Shown here: positions 1 through 8,917 of the stretch, piece by piece
How positions within the stretch are numbered: position 1 is the stretch's first letter
Layout: each line of letters opens with the position of its first letter
From: JACQFV01 sp964593585
GTDB lineage: Bacteria > Zixibacteria > MSB-5A5 > WJJR01
Length of the DNA stretch: 64,000 nt
Assembly: GCA_964593585.1 (NCBI GenBank)
Contig: CAZQIZ010000001.1
Coordinates: 155,236-219,235 of the forward strand
Reading direction: 5' to 3'
Notes under the pieces: generated by a model
Seen by the model: only the letters and a program-made list of their open reading frames with translations
Database searches by the model: none
Told to the model about the DNA's origin: nothing
Program-made: the position numbers and the translations under genes

Positions 1-996
1 GAACAGGATCTGCTCGCCTTCGGCGACCGCGGTTTCGGCGTAATGCCACGACCCCCAGAGGCCGTATTCCTCGGCGTCGAAGGTGGCAAAGACGATCGTC
101 ACATCGGTCGGAATGTCGGCCAGGACCCGTGCAATCTCGAGCACACCGGCGGTGCCGGTGCCGTTGTCATCGACCGCCGGCGAGCCGGACACGCCATCAT
201 GGTGCGCGCCGACCACCACATGCACATCGGGAAAGCGAGTGCCGATCTTGGTCGCGACCACGTTGTAGCAGGTCGCGGTCCCGCCGCCGGAAGACTGCAC
301 CGGGAAGGGATCGTAGTAGATCGAGTCATAGCCGAAGGCGGCGAACTTGCCGGCAATCCAGTCGCGCGCGGCCAGATTGGAGCCGCTGGTTGCCACACGG
401 CCATTAAAGGCCTGCAGACGGTACAGATACGACGTGACCGAGTCCTCACGCACCAGCGCGGCGATTGAATCGAGTGGGGCGTACATCGGCGCCAGAGTCA
501 CGATCGCCGGCGCCTCGGGCGCTGCGTAGCCAATCACCGGGCCGCGGGTTGCCAGCGGCGTCAATGTCTGAATTGCCTCCTCGGTCTCCAGCGTGAGCGC
601 CGGAACCTGCAGCAGACGTAACCCGGCGCGTTCATAGAGCACGGGATAGCGGGCGGCGTTGGCGCCGTCACGGGTGCGATCCAGCGCCAGATCACGGCGG
701 GCGATGTCGCGCGCCAGCAATTGCGGATTGAGGTCCGCCAGACGCGGGTTGGCGGCCATGGCGGGGGAAAGCAGGAGCAGATAGTCATTCCCCTCGCGCA
801 GAATCGCATCGACTCCGGCCTGCTTCAGGAAGAGGGCATCATCGGCATGACGCACCGTGACGAGATACAGATCGCCGACTGCGGCCGGGTCGATCACGGG
901 CTGCCCCGATCCGAACAGCGGAGTATCGGGAAGAAATGCGACTACCGGCGCGGCGATGGCCAGCAGGGCCGCCAGAATCAGGAAATGTTTGCGCAT
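1..996 (-). CDS. Secreted M28-family zinc aminopeptidase, 3' end beyond window
   Basis: This frame stays open from the ATG at 996 to the window edge (332 residues), so the C-terminus is missing. The first 20 or so residues (MRKHFLILAALLAIAAPVVA) look like a signal peptide, so the enzyme should act in the periplasm or outside the cell. After a divergent region of about 180 residues comes the M28 core. It has AHHDG near residue 265, VDDNGTG near 275 and FDAEEYG near 305, which supply the zinc-ligand His, the bridging Asp and the catalytic Glu pair of the family. A purine-rich gaggcgg lies just before the ATG. The gene diverges from dnaE. Family assignment is firm; substrate is unknown. Confidence 0.85.
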   Translation of the reverse strand, partial: MRKHFLILAALLAIAAPVVAFLPDTPLFGSGQPVIDPAAVGDLYLVTVRHADDALFLKQAGVDAILREGNDYLLLLSPAMAANPRLADLNPQLLARDIARRDLALDRTRDGANAARYPVLYERAGLRLLQVPALTLETEEAIQTLTPLATRGPVIGYAAPEAPAIVTLAPMYAPLDSIAALVREDSVTSYLYRLQAFNGRVATSGSNLAARDWIAGKFAAFGYDSIYYDPFPVQSSGGGTATCYNVVATKIGTRFPDVHVVVGAHHDGVSGSPAVDDNGTGTAGVLEIARVLADIPTDVTIVFATFDAEEYGLWGSWHYAETAVAEGEQILF

Positions 997-1087
997 TTTA
1001 CCGCCTCAGGTGGAGGACCCAAATTCCCCACATAAGATACCAACAGGCGGCGTATTGCCGACGACTGGTTGGCGCCGGGCGAAGTTA

Positions 1088-1136
1088 TTGACAATCGGGG
1101 AATGTGATTGTCCCGGACGCGACGCTGACGTATATG
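1088..1136 (+). promoter_or_regulatory. Possible dnaE promoter/operator region
   Basis: The gap between the divergent peptidase gene and dnaE holds a 7-bp inverted repeat, GACAATC (1090-1096) and GATTGTC (1106-1112). A loose sigma-70-like pair TTGTCC (1108-1113) and TATATG (1131-1136), spaced 17 bp, overlaps its right arm. That layout would suit an operator at the -35 box, but the promoter match is modest. Confidence 0.3.
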
Positions 1137-1178
1137 TGATGGATGCGGGTTTGCCCGCGGGAGCCGTCAGGGAAGAGC

Positions 1179-4100
1179 ATGAAACTCGCCGATTTCGTCC
1201 ACCTCCATAACCACAGCCAGTACTCGCTATTGGACGGCGCCAGCCGGATCGAGTTGATGGTGAAGCGGGCCAAGGAGTTCAACATGCCCGCCCTGGCCCT
1301 GACCGATCACGGCAACCTGTTCGGGGCGATGGAATTCTACACCAAGTGTCGCGCCGAGGGGATTGTACCCATCATCGGCTGCGAGACCTATGTCGCCCCC
1401 CGGGGCATGACCTACAAGCAGAGCGTGCCCGGCGCCCCCGACGGCGGCTATCATCTCCTGCTTCTGGCCAAGGACCTGACCGGCTACAAGAATCTGGTGA
1501 AGTTGGTCAGCGCCGCCTACATCGAGGGGTTCTATCACCGCCCACGGATCGACTTCGACCTGTTCAAACAACACGCCGCGGGGCTGGTGGCGACCTCCGC
1601 CTGCGTGCAGGGGGAAGTGGCGCAGAATCTCCTGGCGGGCAAAAGCGACGAAGCCGAGGCGGTCGCGCGGCGCTACCTCGATTTGCTCGGCAAGGAGAAC
1701 TACTACCTCGAAATCCAAAACCACCAGATCGACATCGAAGACAAAGTCCGATCCCGTGTGATCGAACTGGCGCGGCGGCTGGGTGTCAACCTGGTGGCGA
1801 CCAACGATTGTCATTACCTCGAGCGCAAGCACGCCAAGGCGCATGAGGCGCTCCTGTGCATCCAAACCGGCAAGACGCTCAACGACGCAGATCGGATGCG
1901 GTACAACACCGATCAGATCTACTTCAAGTCCGACGCCGAGATGAAGACGTTGTTTGCCGACACGCCCGAGGCGATCGACAACACGCTGGCCATCGCCGAG
2001 ATGTGCCATCTCGAACTGGAGACCGGCAAATTCCATCTGCCCGATTTCCCGCTGCCGGAGCCGTTCAAGACAAAGGCCGAGTACCTGACGCATCTGGCGC
2101 GCGAAGGGCTGAAACGGCGCTACGAGCGGATCACGCCCGAGCTGGAGGCACGTCTCCAGTACGAGTTGGACGTCATCATCCGCATGGATTTCGCCGGCTA
2201 CTTCCTGGTGGTCGCCGATCTGGTCCGCTACGCCAAGGACCACGGCATCCCGGTCGGCCCCGGACGCGGCTCGGCGGCCGGGTCGCTGGTGTCCTATTGT
2301 CTTTCGATCACCGACATCGACCCGATCCGCTTCAATCTGCTCTTCGAGCGCTTCCTCAATCCCGAGCGCATCTCGATGCCGGATATCGACATCGACTTTT
2401 CCGACCGCGAGCGCGACCAGGTCATACAGTATGTGATCCGCAAGTACGGCAAGGACAATGTCTGCCAGATCATCACCTTCGGGACGATGGCGGCGCGCGC
2501 GGTGGTGCGCGATGTCGGACGGGTCCTCGGGATGTCGTACGCCGAGGTCGACAAGATCGCCAAGATCATCCCCAACGAGATCGACATGACGCTGGAAAAG
2601 GCGCTGCGGGCCAAGCCGGAGTTGAAGCAGATGGCCAGCGAGGATCCACGGGTGGCGACGCTTCTGGACTACTCGCAGACGCTGGAGGGGCTGACCCGCC
2701 ACGCCTCCACCCACGCCGCCGGCGTGGTGATCGCGCCCTCGCCGCTGACCGAGTTCGTGCCGCTCTTCAAGGGAAGCAAGGGCGAGGTCACCACCCAGTA
2801 CAGCATGAAGTGGATCGAGAAGATCGGTCTGCTGAAGATGGATTTTCTCGGGCTGCGCACGCTGACGCTTCTGCAGGATGCCGAACGGGGGGTGCAGGAA
2901 AACCGCGGCGCGACCGTCGACTGGAACGCGATCGACCTCGATGACCGCAAGGTTTTCGAGTTGTTCGCCTCCGGGGAAACCACCGGCATCTTCCAGTTCG
3001 AATCCTCCGGCATGCGCGACTACCTGCGCAAGCTGCGTCCGACGGTCTTCGAGGACATCATCGCCATGAACGCCCTCTACCGGCCGGGGGCGCTCGACGC
3101 CAACATGATCGAGAAGTACATCGACCGGAAGTACGGCCGCGAAGAGGTCGAGTACTACCATCCCCGCATCGAGAAGATCCTCAAGGACACCTACGGCGTC
3201 ATCGTCTACCAGGACCAGGTGATGCAGGTGGCGGCCGAGCTGGCCGGCTTCTCGATGGGCAAGGCCGACACGCTGCGTTCGGCAATGGGCAAGAAGAACG
3301 CCGAACTGATGGCGAAGATGAAGACCGAGTTCATCGATGGCGCGGTGGCGCTGAAAGTGCCGCGCGATGTGGCCGAACGGGTCTTCGGGTTCTGCGAGAC
3401 GTTCGCGCGCTACGGCTTCAACCGCGCGCATTCGGCGGCCTATGCCGTGCTCGCCTACCGCTGCGCCTGGCTGAAAGCGCACTATCCGGTCGAATTCATG
3501 GCGGCGCTGATGACCTCGGAAATGGGGGATACCGACCGGATCCGTCTGTTCATGCGCGAATGCCGCCGTCTGGGCATCGCCGTCGATCCGCCGGACATCA
3601 ACGTCTCGCGCTCGGCCTTCACCGCCAAAGGGGAGAGGATTGTCTTCGGCCTCTCAGCGGTGAAGAACGTGGGCGAAGGTGCGGTGGATGTGATCGTGAC
3701 CGCGCGCGACGCGGGCGGCGTGTTCACCTCGATATTCGACTTCACCGCGCGCGTCGATGTCCGCACCGTCAACCGCCGCGCGCTGGAAGCGCTGGTCTGC
3801 GCCGGCGCGTTTGACCGGTTGCCCGGGCACCGCGCCCAACTGTTGGCGACGCTCGATGCCGCCATCGCCTATGGCGCGCAATCGGCCACCGACCGCCGTC
3901 TCGGCCAGGCCTCGCTCTTCGGCGGCGATGTCGACATCGCCACCACTGTGCCGCAACTCCCCGACGTCCCGCCCTGGACACAGGACCAGCGCTGGCAGAA
4001 GGAGAAGGAGGCGCTGGGTTTCTATGTCTCCGGGCACCCGCTTCTGGCCTTCTCCGAGGAGTTGCAGTTGTTCTCGACCGCCTCCACCGATCAGGTGGCC

Positions 4101-4619
4101 GATTTGCCCGATGAATCCGAAATCTCGATCGGCGGCGTGGTGACCGGACTGAAGACCCAGCTGGACCGCAAGGGGCAGACCATGGCCTTCTTCACGCTCG
4201 AGGATTTCGGCGGCACTCTGGAGGTGATCTGCTTTTCGGATGTCTATCGGCGCAATATGTCGATTCTGACCAACGAGGCCCTGGTCATGCTCACGGGCCG
4301 GACCAACACCAAGGAGAACGAACGTCCCAAGCTGATCCTCAACAACGCCATGCCGTTGGCGGAGGTACGCAATGGCGCGGTGCTGGACATCCATGCCCGG
4401 CTGTCCCCTGAGCAAATTGCCGCCGGCGTGCTGGATGATCTGGACGCCGTTTTGGGCCGATATGACAAGGGAAACGGTTTCCTGTTTCTGTACTACCCAG
4501 TCGGGACGGAAACAGTTAAGATTAGGTCCAACCGGGTCCGGCTCGATGCCAGCCGTGAACTGGTGACAACTTTGAGGGAACTACTGGGGCAGGATTCGGT
4601 ATTTTGTACGAAGGGGTAG
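1179..4619 (+). CDS. dnaE: DNA polymerase III alpha subunit
   Basis: Replicative polymerase catalytic subunit, 1146 aa, the usual DnaE length. The PHP domain opens the protein (HLHNHSQYSLLDG). Next come the palm with GPGRGSAAGSLV and the catalytic aspartates of PDIDIDF (about residues 401-407), fingers and helix-hairpin-helix regions, and an OB fold near the C-terminus (ISIGGVVTG ... TLEDFGGTLEV). An upstream in-frame ATG at 1143 would add 12 residues. The ATG at 1179 is chosen because the PHP domain starts there and a purine-rich cagggaagag precedes it. A secreted thioredoxin follows 58 bp downstream. Confidence 0.97.
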   Translation: MKLADFVHLHNHSQYSLLDGASRIELMVKRAKEFNMPALALTDHGNLFGAMEFYTKCRAEGIVPIIGCETYVAPRGMTYKQSVPGAPDGGYHLLLLAKDLTGYKNLVKLVSAAYIEGFYHRPRIDFDLFKQHAAGLVATSACVQGEVAQNLLAGKSDEAEAVARRYLDLLGKENYYLEIQNHQIDIEDKVRSRVIELARRLGVNLVATNDCHYLERKHAKAHEALLCIQTGKTLNDADRMRYNTDQIYFKSDAEMKTLFADTPEAIDNTLAIAEMCHLELETGKFHLPDFPLPEPFKTKAEYLTHLAREGLKRRYERITPELEARLQYELDVIIRMDFAGYFLVVADLVRYAKDHGIPVGPGRGSAAGSLVSYCLSITDIDPIRFNLLFERFLNPERISMPDIDIDFSDRERDQVIQYVIRKYGKDNVCQIITFGTMAARAVVRDVGRVLGMSYAEVDKIAKIIPNEIDMTLEKALRAKPELKQMASEDPRVATLLDYSQTLEGLTRHASTHAAGVVIAPSPLTEFVPLFKGSKGEVTTQYSMKWIEKIGLLKMDFLGLRTLTLLQDAERGVQENRGATVDWNAIDLDDRKVFELFASGETTGIFQFESSGMRDYLRKLRPTVFEDIIAMNALYRPGALDANMIEKYIDRKYGREEVEYYHPRIEKILKDTYGVIVYQDQVMQVAAELAGFSMGKADTLRSAMGKKNAELMAKMKTEFIDGAVALKVPRDVAERVFGFCETFARYGFNRAHSAAYAVLAYRCAWLKAHYPVEFMAALMTSEMGDTDRIRLFMRECRRLGIAVDPPDINVSRSAFTAKGERIVFGLSAVKNVGEGAVDVIVTARDAGGVFTSIFDFTARVDVRTVNRRALEALVCAGAFDRLPGHRAQLLATLDAAIAYGAQSATDRRLGQASLFGGDVDIATTVPQLPDVPPWTQDQRWQKEKEALGFYVSGHPLLAFSEELQLFSTASTDQVADLPDESEISIGGVVTGLKTQLDRKGQTMAFFTLEDFGGTLEVICFSDVYRRNMSILTNEALVMLTGRTNTKENERPKLILNNAMPLAEVRNGAVLDIHARLSPEQIAAGVLDDLDAVLGRYDKGNGFLFLYYPVGTETVKIRSNRVRLDASRELVTTLRELLGQDSVFCTKG

Positions 4620-4677
4620 GGAGTAGCCCGCCTGTCGGGTCCGAACCACAGACGTTCACGCGCGTAAGGAGATGGAC

Positions 4678-5247
4678 ATGAAGTTCTGCTTCAGATGGTT
4701 GGCGGTTCCGGTGGTGGCGCTCTTGCTGACGGTCACGGCCCAGGCCCAGGATTCCAAGCCCGCGTCGGCGGCCGCCGCGCCGGTCCAGAACACCGCCCAG
4801 ACCGCCCCGGCGAAGATCACCTGGCTCACATACGACGAGGGGCTGGCCAAGGCCAAAAATGAAAACAAGCCGATCATCATCGACTTCACCGCCTCTTGGT
4901 GCGGTTGGTGCAAGCGGATGGACAAGGAAACCTTCTCCGACCCGCAGGTAATCAAATACATCACCGAGAACATGGTCCCGGTCAAAGTCTGGGGGGATGA
5001 CACCACCACCGCCAACATGGTCACCCATGAGGGCGAACGGATGACTCAGCGGGCGCTGACGCAAGTCTATCAGGTCCGCGGCTTCCCGTGCTTCTGGTTC
5101 CTCGATGCTGCCGCGGGCAAGATCGGCCCGGCTCCGGGATATAAGCCAAAGGACACCTTCCTGCCGCTGGTCGAGTATGTGGCAGGAAATCACTACAAAA
5201 CAACCAGTTACGAGAATTTCCTCAAGAAGCGCTCCGGACAGGGTTGA
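4678..5247 (+). CDS. Secreted thioredoxin-like protein with WCGWC site
   Basis: This 189-aa protein has a signal peptide (MKFCFRWLAVPVVALLLTVT then AQAQ) and an Ala/Pro-rich linker to about residue 45. A thioredoxin-7-type fold follows, with SWCGWCKRM placing the redox pair at Cys75 and Cys78. The conserved KETFSDP and RGFPCFWFLD segments fit periplasmic thiol reductases of the DsbD-gamma/SoxW kind. AAGGAG at 4666-4671 abuts an ATG at 4672 but sits six bases before the ATG at 4678, so the latter is preferred. It probably keeps exported proteins reduced. A terminator hairpin follows. Confidence 0.85.
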   Translation: MKFCFRWLAVPVVALLLTVTAQAQDSKPASAAAAPVQNTAQTAPAKITWLTYDEGLAKAKNENKPIIIDFTASWCGWCKRMDKETFSDPQVIKYITENMVPVKVWGDDTTTANMVTHEGERMTQRALTQVYQVRGFPCFWFLDAAAGKIGPAPGYKPKDTFLPLVEYVAGNHYKTTSYENFLKKRSGQG

Positions 5248-5273
5248 GTGGCGATTCACAAGTTGTCCACATC

Positions 5274-5307
5274 GATGCCCGGGGTCTTCTCCGGGCATCT
5301 CATTTTG
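5274..5307 (+). terminator. Intrinsic terminator after the thioredoxin gene
   Basis: A 9-bp perfect stem, GATGCCCGG (5274-5282) and CCGGGCATC (5291-5299), has an 8-base loop and is followed by TCATTTT. It ends the thioredoxin transcript and separates it from the PorV-like gene. Confidence 0.7.
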
Positions 5308-5396
5308 GGACTAATCCCAGTTTTCGTTTGACTTTTGCCACAGGCGTAGTTAATTGGCCCACACTAAGGGGCTCTGTCCCTGAAGACGACTGATAT

Positions 5397-5474
5397 AGCT
5401 ACCGTTGTTTCCGCACTTTATCCGAGTTTCCCTGCCCCCCTCTCGGATAAAATTGAACAACGGTAGCTTTTTTT
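5397..5474 (+). promoter_or_regulatory. Nested hairpin with U-run directly upstream of the PorV-like gene
   Basis: The outer arms AGCTACCGTTGTT (5397-5409) and AACAACGGTAGCT (5456-5468) pair perfectly over 13 bp. A run of seven T follows (5468-5474). Inside, TTTATCCGAG (5417-5426) pairs with CTCGGATAAA (5442-5451). The run ends 17 bases before the ATG at 5492, and no Shine-Dalgarno lies between. It could be a transcription attenuator, a small RNA ending in its own terminator, or a plain terminator of upstream transcription. No known riboswitch class is recognised. Confidence 0.6.
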
Positions 5475-5491
5475 GTGTCTTCGTTGATGTC

Positions 5492-6436
5492 ATGAAGCGC
5501 CTCGCCGTCATCGTCTGCGTCCTATTCCTGCCGGTCACGGCGACAGCCACGAAATATGCCGGCGAGCCCTACTACCTCGGCATCGGCGGACGGGCCCTGT
5601 CGCTGGGGGGCACGGGAGTCGGGGCGCGTCCCGACGCCGCCTCGCCCTTCTGGAACCCGGCGGCGCTGGCGGTCCTGACCAACCCCGAACTGCTCTTTCA
5701 GCATTCCGAGACCTTCGGCAGTCTGCTTGACCATGACTATGTCGGCGGGGCGTTGCCCTCCGGACGTGTGGCGGCCGGCTGGGCCTTTGGAGCACAGGTG
5801 ATCCGTTTGGGTGGCGGCGGCATCCAGTTGACGGAAATCGACTCGGTCAGCGGCCGTCCGCGGGTGCGCGAAGAAGCCAGCCACAGCAACTGGACGATGG
5901 CCGTGTCGGCGGCGCACGCCATCGGGCGCTTCGGCGCGGTCGCGGTCACCGCCAAGGCCCTGCTCAATGACATTCCCGGCAACAGCGCTTGGGGGCTGGG
6001 GCTGGACCTCGCGTGGTGGAAGGACTGGCGTTTCATGCGCACCGGGGTCAAGGTGTCCGATGTCACCACCACGTTCCTCACCTATGATTCCGGCGAAAAC
6101 GAGACCATTGTGCCCCATGTCAACTGGGGCGGCGAGATCGACCTGCCCGAAGTCACCGACGGGCTGCGGACGACGCTCGCCGGCGAGGCGGAGACCTATT
6201 TCGAAGGACGCACCCTCGCGGCGCAGTACTGGTCCGGCTCGGTCTCGGTGGACCTGCATCTGGGCGTTGAGATCAATTACCGCAATCGCCTCTACGGACG
6301 GATCGGTTCCGACGCGGGGGAGTTGGCGCTCGGGGCGGGATTTGCCGTGGGACGCTGGGCTCTCGATGGCGCCCTGACCGACCATGGATTCCTCGACTCG
6401 TCTTACCGGTTGTCCCTCCGCTTCCTTTGGCCGTAG
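5492..6436 (+). CDS. PorV/PorQ-like outer-membrane protein
   Basis: The 314-aa product starts with a signal peptide (MKRLAVIVCVLFLPVTATA). It continues with the hallmark N-terminal segment of PorV/PorQ (UPF0164-like) beta-barrels: GIGGRALSLGGTG then ASPFWNPAAL. Alternating aromatic and glycine-rich strands run to a terminal aromatic (RFLWP), typical of an outer-membrane barrel. The start at 5492 is preferred over an upstream ATG at 5405 because the signal peptide begins there and the longer form would cross the hairpin. No clear Shine-Dalgarno is present. The gene lies 12 bp before a parvulin foldase, so both probably serve outer-membrane biogenesis or export. Confidence 0.8.
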   Translation: MKRLAVIVCVLFLPVTATATKYAGEPYYLGIGGRALSLGGTGVGARPDAASPFWNPAALAVLTNPELLFQHSETFGSLLDHDYVGGALPSGRVAAGWAFGAQVIRLGGGGIQLTEIDSVSGRPRVREEASHSNWTMAVSAAHAIGRFGAVAVTAKALLNDIPGNSAWGLGLDLAWWKDWRFMRTGVKVSDVTTTFLTYDSGENETIVPHVNWGGEIDLPEVTDGLRTTLAGEAETYFEGRTLAAQYWSGSVSVDLHLGVEINYRNRLYGRIGSDAGELALGAGFAVGRWALDGALTDHGFLDSSYRLSLRFLWP

Positions 6437-6448
6437 TATAAGGATCTG

Positions 6449-7924
6449 ATGATGAAGCCCGTGTGCACCGTCCTTGCCCTGATACTGGCCGCGCTCATGG
6501 CGCCGCCGGCGCTGTCCGCCCCGTATGCCTATGACACCATCGCATTCGACACTAATCTGGTGGTGGCGAAGGTGGGGCAGGCGCAGGCCACGCTCGGCGA
6601 CCTGCACCGCATGGTGGTATTCTCCAAGATGTACCGCAACAATCCGCTGGAAGACAATCGTCGCCGCGCCGCGCTTTTGGACCGCTGGATCTCCGATCAG
6701 TTGGTGGCCGCCGAGGCGCGCAATCTCAGTCTGAAAAACCAGCATGGCATCCTGGGACGCATCCGCCGCACCGCGATCGTGGCGGCCGCCAATCTCTACA
6801 TCCACGAGGAAGTCTCGCGGATGTACCAGCTCGACTCGGCGACCATCGACACCTTCTACAACAACCACATCACCCGTTACAGTTCGCCGCGCGACCAGAG
6901 ACGGGTGCGCGTGATCACCGTCTGGAAGGAAGGGAAGGCGCCGACGGAAGGCATGGGCGACTTTATCGACTCGACCTTCATCGGCTGGTATCCCGAAGAC
7001 AAGATCGACTCGCTCTATAAGGCGCTGGCCGCCGGAGAGGACTTCGCGCGTCTGGCGGCGCAGCACTCCGAGGACCCGATCACCCGCGGCGCCGGTGGGG
7101 AATTAGGTTGGATTTCCGAAAAATCGGTCGGCGGCGGCATCTTCGCCGAGGTGGCGATGCGCCAGCCGCTGTTTATGATCAGCAAGCCCTTCGAGACCGA
7201 CAACGCCTGGCAGATCGTGCAGGCCTATGCCGAACGTCCCGCCGGGCCGGTGGCGATGGACGCCGAGATCCGTCTCGATGTCATCACCCACCTGACCGAG
7301 CAGCAGCGCGCCAAGATTCTGCGCGAGACCGGCGATTCGCTCATGGCGGTCTCGAAGATCGCGTGGAATGACGCCGTCCTCGGGCTGCCGCACGAACAGC
7401 TCAAGCCGAACATGGTGATGGCGGTGGTCGGCGGACGCGACACTCTCTATGCCGATGAGTACCTGCTGGACCAGTACAAGTGGATGAACCGCTCCACCGG
7501 GGAATTCCCATCGCCCGAGGACCGTCAGGTGATCCTGCGCGGCGAGTATGTGCGCTACCTCTGCTGGCTGGGCTTTCTGCGCGAGCGCGGGTATTTCAAC
7601 CGTCTGGAAATCCAGCAGGGGCTGGCCGAGCAGACGCAGAAAGAACGCGAGGCGATCGTGCTGGCGCGCATGTCGGCCGGCAGGGCGGAGGAGCCCGATT
7701 CGGCGGCGATCCGTCGCCACTACGAAGAGAACAAGCAGCAGTATGGCCTCGCGCCCAATTCGCTGGAGCTGTCGTGGAATGCCATCCGCACCAAACTCAT
7801 GAACGACGCCGAGGAGCGGATGCGCCGTCGCTGGCTGGAGTCGGCCGCCGCGCGCCACGGGGTGGTGCGCTACGATGACCGTCTGGCCACCCTGCCGCTT
7901 CTGGAGCACAAGCCGAAGAAATAG
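6449..7924 (+). CDS. Periplasmic parvulin-type peptidyl-prolyl isomerase (PpiC/SurA-like)
   Basis: This 491-aa protein begins with a signal peptide (LALILAALMAPPALSAPYA). A SurA-like N-terminal helical region follows (LLDRWISDQLVAAEARN). A parvulin domain covers about residues 140-265, with FARLAAQHSEDP, GGELGWI and the closing WQIVQ strand. The long C-terminal helical part matches a chaperone arm. Two ATGs are adjacent at 6449 and 6452, with aagga about seven bases upstream. It should assist folding of exported or outer-membrane proteins, and it sits between a barrel protein and a membrane lipid enzyme, probably in one operon. Confidence 0.82.
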   Translation: MMKPVCTVLALILAALMAPPALSAPYAYDTIAFDTNLVVAKVGQAQATLGDLHRMVVFSKMYRNNPLEDNRRRAALLDRWISDQLVAAEARNLSLKNQHGILGRIRRTAIVAAANLYIHEEVSRMYQLDSATIDTFYNNHITRYSSPRDQRRVRVITVWKEGKAPTEGMGDFIDSTFIGWYPEDKIDSLYKALAAGEDFARLAAQHSEDPITRGAGGELGWISEKSVGGGIFAEVAMRQPLFMISKPFETDNAWQIVQAYAERPAGPVAMDAEIRLDVITHLTEQQRAKILRETGDSLMAVSKIAWNDAVLGLPHEQLKPNMVMAVVGGRDTLYADEYLLDQYKWMNRSTGEFPSPEDRQVILRGEYVRYLCWLGFLRERGYFNRLEIQQGLAEQTQKEREAIVLARMSAGRAEEPDSAAIRRHYEENKQQYGLAPNSLELSWNAIRTKLMNDAEERMRRRWLESAAARHGVVRYDDRLATLPLLEHKPKK

Positions 7925-7927
7925 CGC

Positions 7928-8539
7928 ATGAGCGTGCCGTCATCTGTCGCGCAACTGGAATACCGGGAGGAGGTCTGGCGCAAACTCCTGCACCTGTTCG
8001 CGCTGGTGATGCCGATCGGTTATCACATCGCGCCGCGCTGGCTGGCGGTCGTCGTCACTTTTGTCTGCTTCGCCTTTTCATTGTTGGTGGATCTGGCGCG
8101 CTTTCGCGGTTGGAGCATCCAGCGTCTCTGGGCGCCGATCGTCAATCCGATCGTCCGTCCCAAGGAAGCCGCCGCCTTCACCGGCGCCACGCACATCCTC
8201 TTTTCCGGCTGGCTCTGCCCGCTGGTATTCAGTGTTCCCGCCGCCGCGCTGGGCATGAGCACAATTATTCTCGGCGATGCCGCCGCCGCGCTGGTCGGAC
8301 GGCGATGGGGGAGACATCGTTTTGAGAATGGCTCCCGCTCCTGGGAGGGCTCGACCGCGTTTCTGCTGGCCAGTCTGATTCCCGCGTTTCTGATTCCGGG
8401 CCTGCCGCTCTGGATCGGCCTGATCGCCGCGCCGTTGGCGACCATCACCGAAGCGATCTCCGTGCGCGTCGACGACAACCTTTCAGTGCCGCTGGTTGTC
8501 GGCCTCTTCGCCCATCTGGCCCTGACCCTGTCGGCGTAG
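7928..8539 (+). CDS. Dolichol/phytol kinase-like (CTP-dependent) integral membrane protein
   Basis: The 203-aa product is almost entirely hydrophobic, with about six or seven membrane segments. It opens with EVWRKLLHLFAL, the typical start of the SEC59/VTE5/CdsA-like superfamily. It carries ILGDAAAALVGRRWGRHRF, the CTP-binding GD-x(n)-G-x3-G signature, and a SWEGS motif after it. Members phosphorylate polyprenols such as dolichol or phytol with CTP. The gene starts three bases after the foldase stop, so it is probably co-transcribed. The exact lipid cannot be told. Confidence 0.75.
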   Translation: MSVPSSVAQLEYREEVWRKLLHLFALVMPIGYHIAPRWLAVVVTFVCFAFSLLVDLARFRGWSIQRLWAPIVNPIVRPKEAAAFTGATHILFSGWLCPLVFSVPAAALGMSTIILGDAAAALVGRRWGRHRFENGSRSWEGSTAFLLASLIPAFLIPGLPLWIGLIAAPLATITEAISVRVDDNLSVPLVVGLFAHLALTLSA

Positions 8540-8623
8540 AAGCCGCTCTTGAGCCGAGTACACCCGTTCAATCCTGCATAACGTGCGTGGCTTGATGCGC
8601 GCGATTTCTCGATGCGCGCCCGT

Positions 8624-8762
8624 GTCGCCCCTTCGGGGTCTCTCCACATCTTCATTTATCTCGACCCAGGGCTTACGCCCTGGGCTAATATCTTTCGCCC
8701 CTCCGGGGCTTGGCGGGCCGCGCTCAAGCTGTCAAGGGGTGGCCCTGACCCTGGTCAGGGCT
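8624..8762. repeat. Cluster of short palindromes in a 378-bp intergenic region
   Basis: Between 8540 and 8917 I see no gene. The region contains several short hairpins in a row: ccccttcgggg, cccagggcttacgccctggg, gcccctccggggc and gccctgaccctggtcagggc. They look like genomic palindromic repeats. Confidence 0.5.
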
Positions 8763-8838
8763 TGGATAAGACAGATTGATCGCGCTGGAGTAAGGACTTT
8801 CGCAAAACGCATTGGCCTGGGCGATCTTCGTCTGTACC

Positions 8839-8876
8839 AAAAAACCAACCCCGTTCCCAGTCGGGAACGGGGTTGG
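8839..8876 (-). terminator. Strong intrinsic terminator for the Cys-rich protein gene
   Basis: A 14-bp perfect stem, CCAACCCCGTTCCC (8845-8858) and GGGAACGGGGTTGG (8863-8876), has a 4-base loop. On the minus strand it is followed by six T (8844-8839). It lies about 40 bp past the stop at 8918. Confidence 0.85.
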
Positions 8877-8917
8877 CGGAGGAACGAAGAAACAGCCCCC
8901 GGACTGCGGGGCTGGCG

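Noticed and set aside
43..468. Plus-strand open frame at the window start
   Set aside because: It is antisense to the M28 peptidase, whose catalytic motifs are clear on the minus strand.
1227..3482. Long open frame (751 codons) antisense to dnaE, and similar long antisense frames at 5522-7066, 20953-22506, 23294-24787 and 25799-27367
   Set aside because: Each lies opposite a clearly real gene, and the products look like reverse translations of GC-rich codons with no recognisable domain.
5328..5356. Promoter TTGACT with TAATTG before the PorV-like gene
   Set aside because: The -35 is fair, but no acceptable -10 lies at a normal distance.
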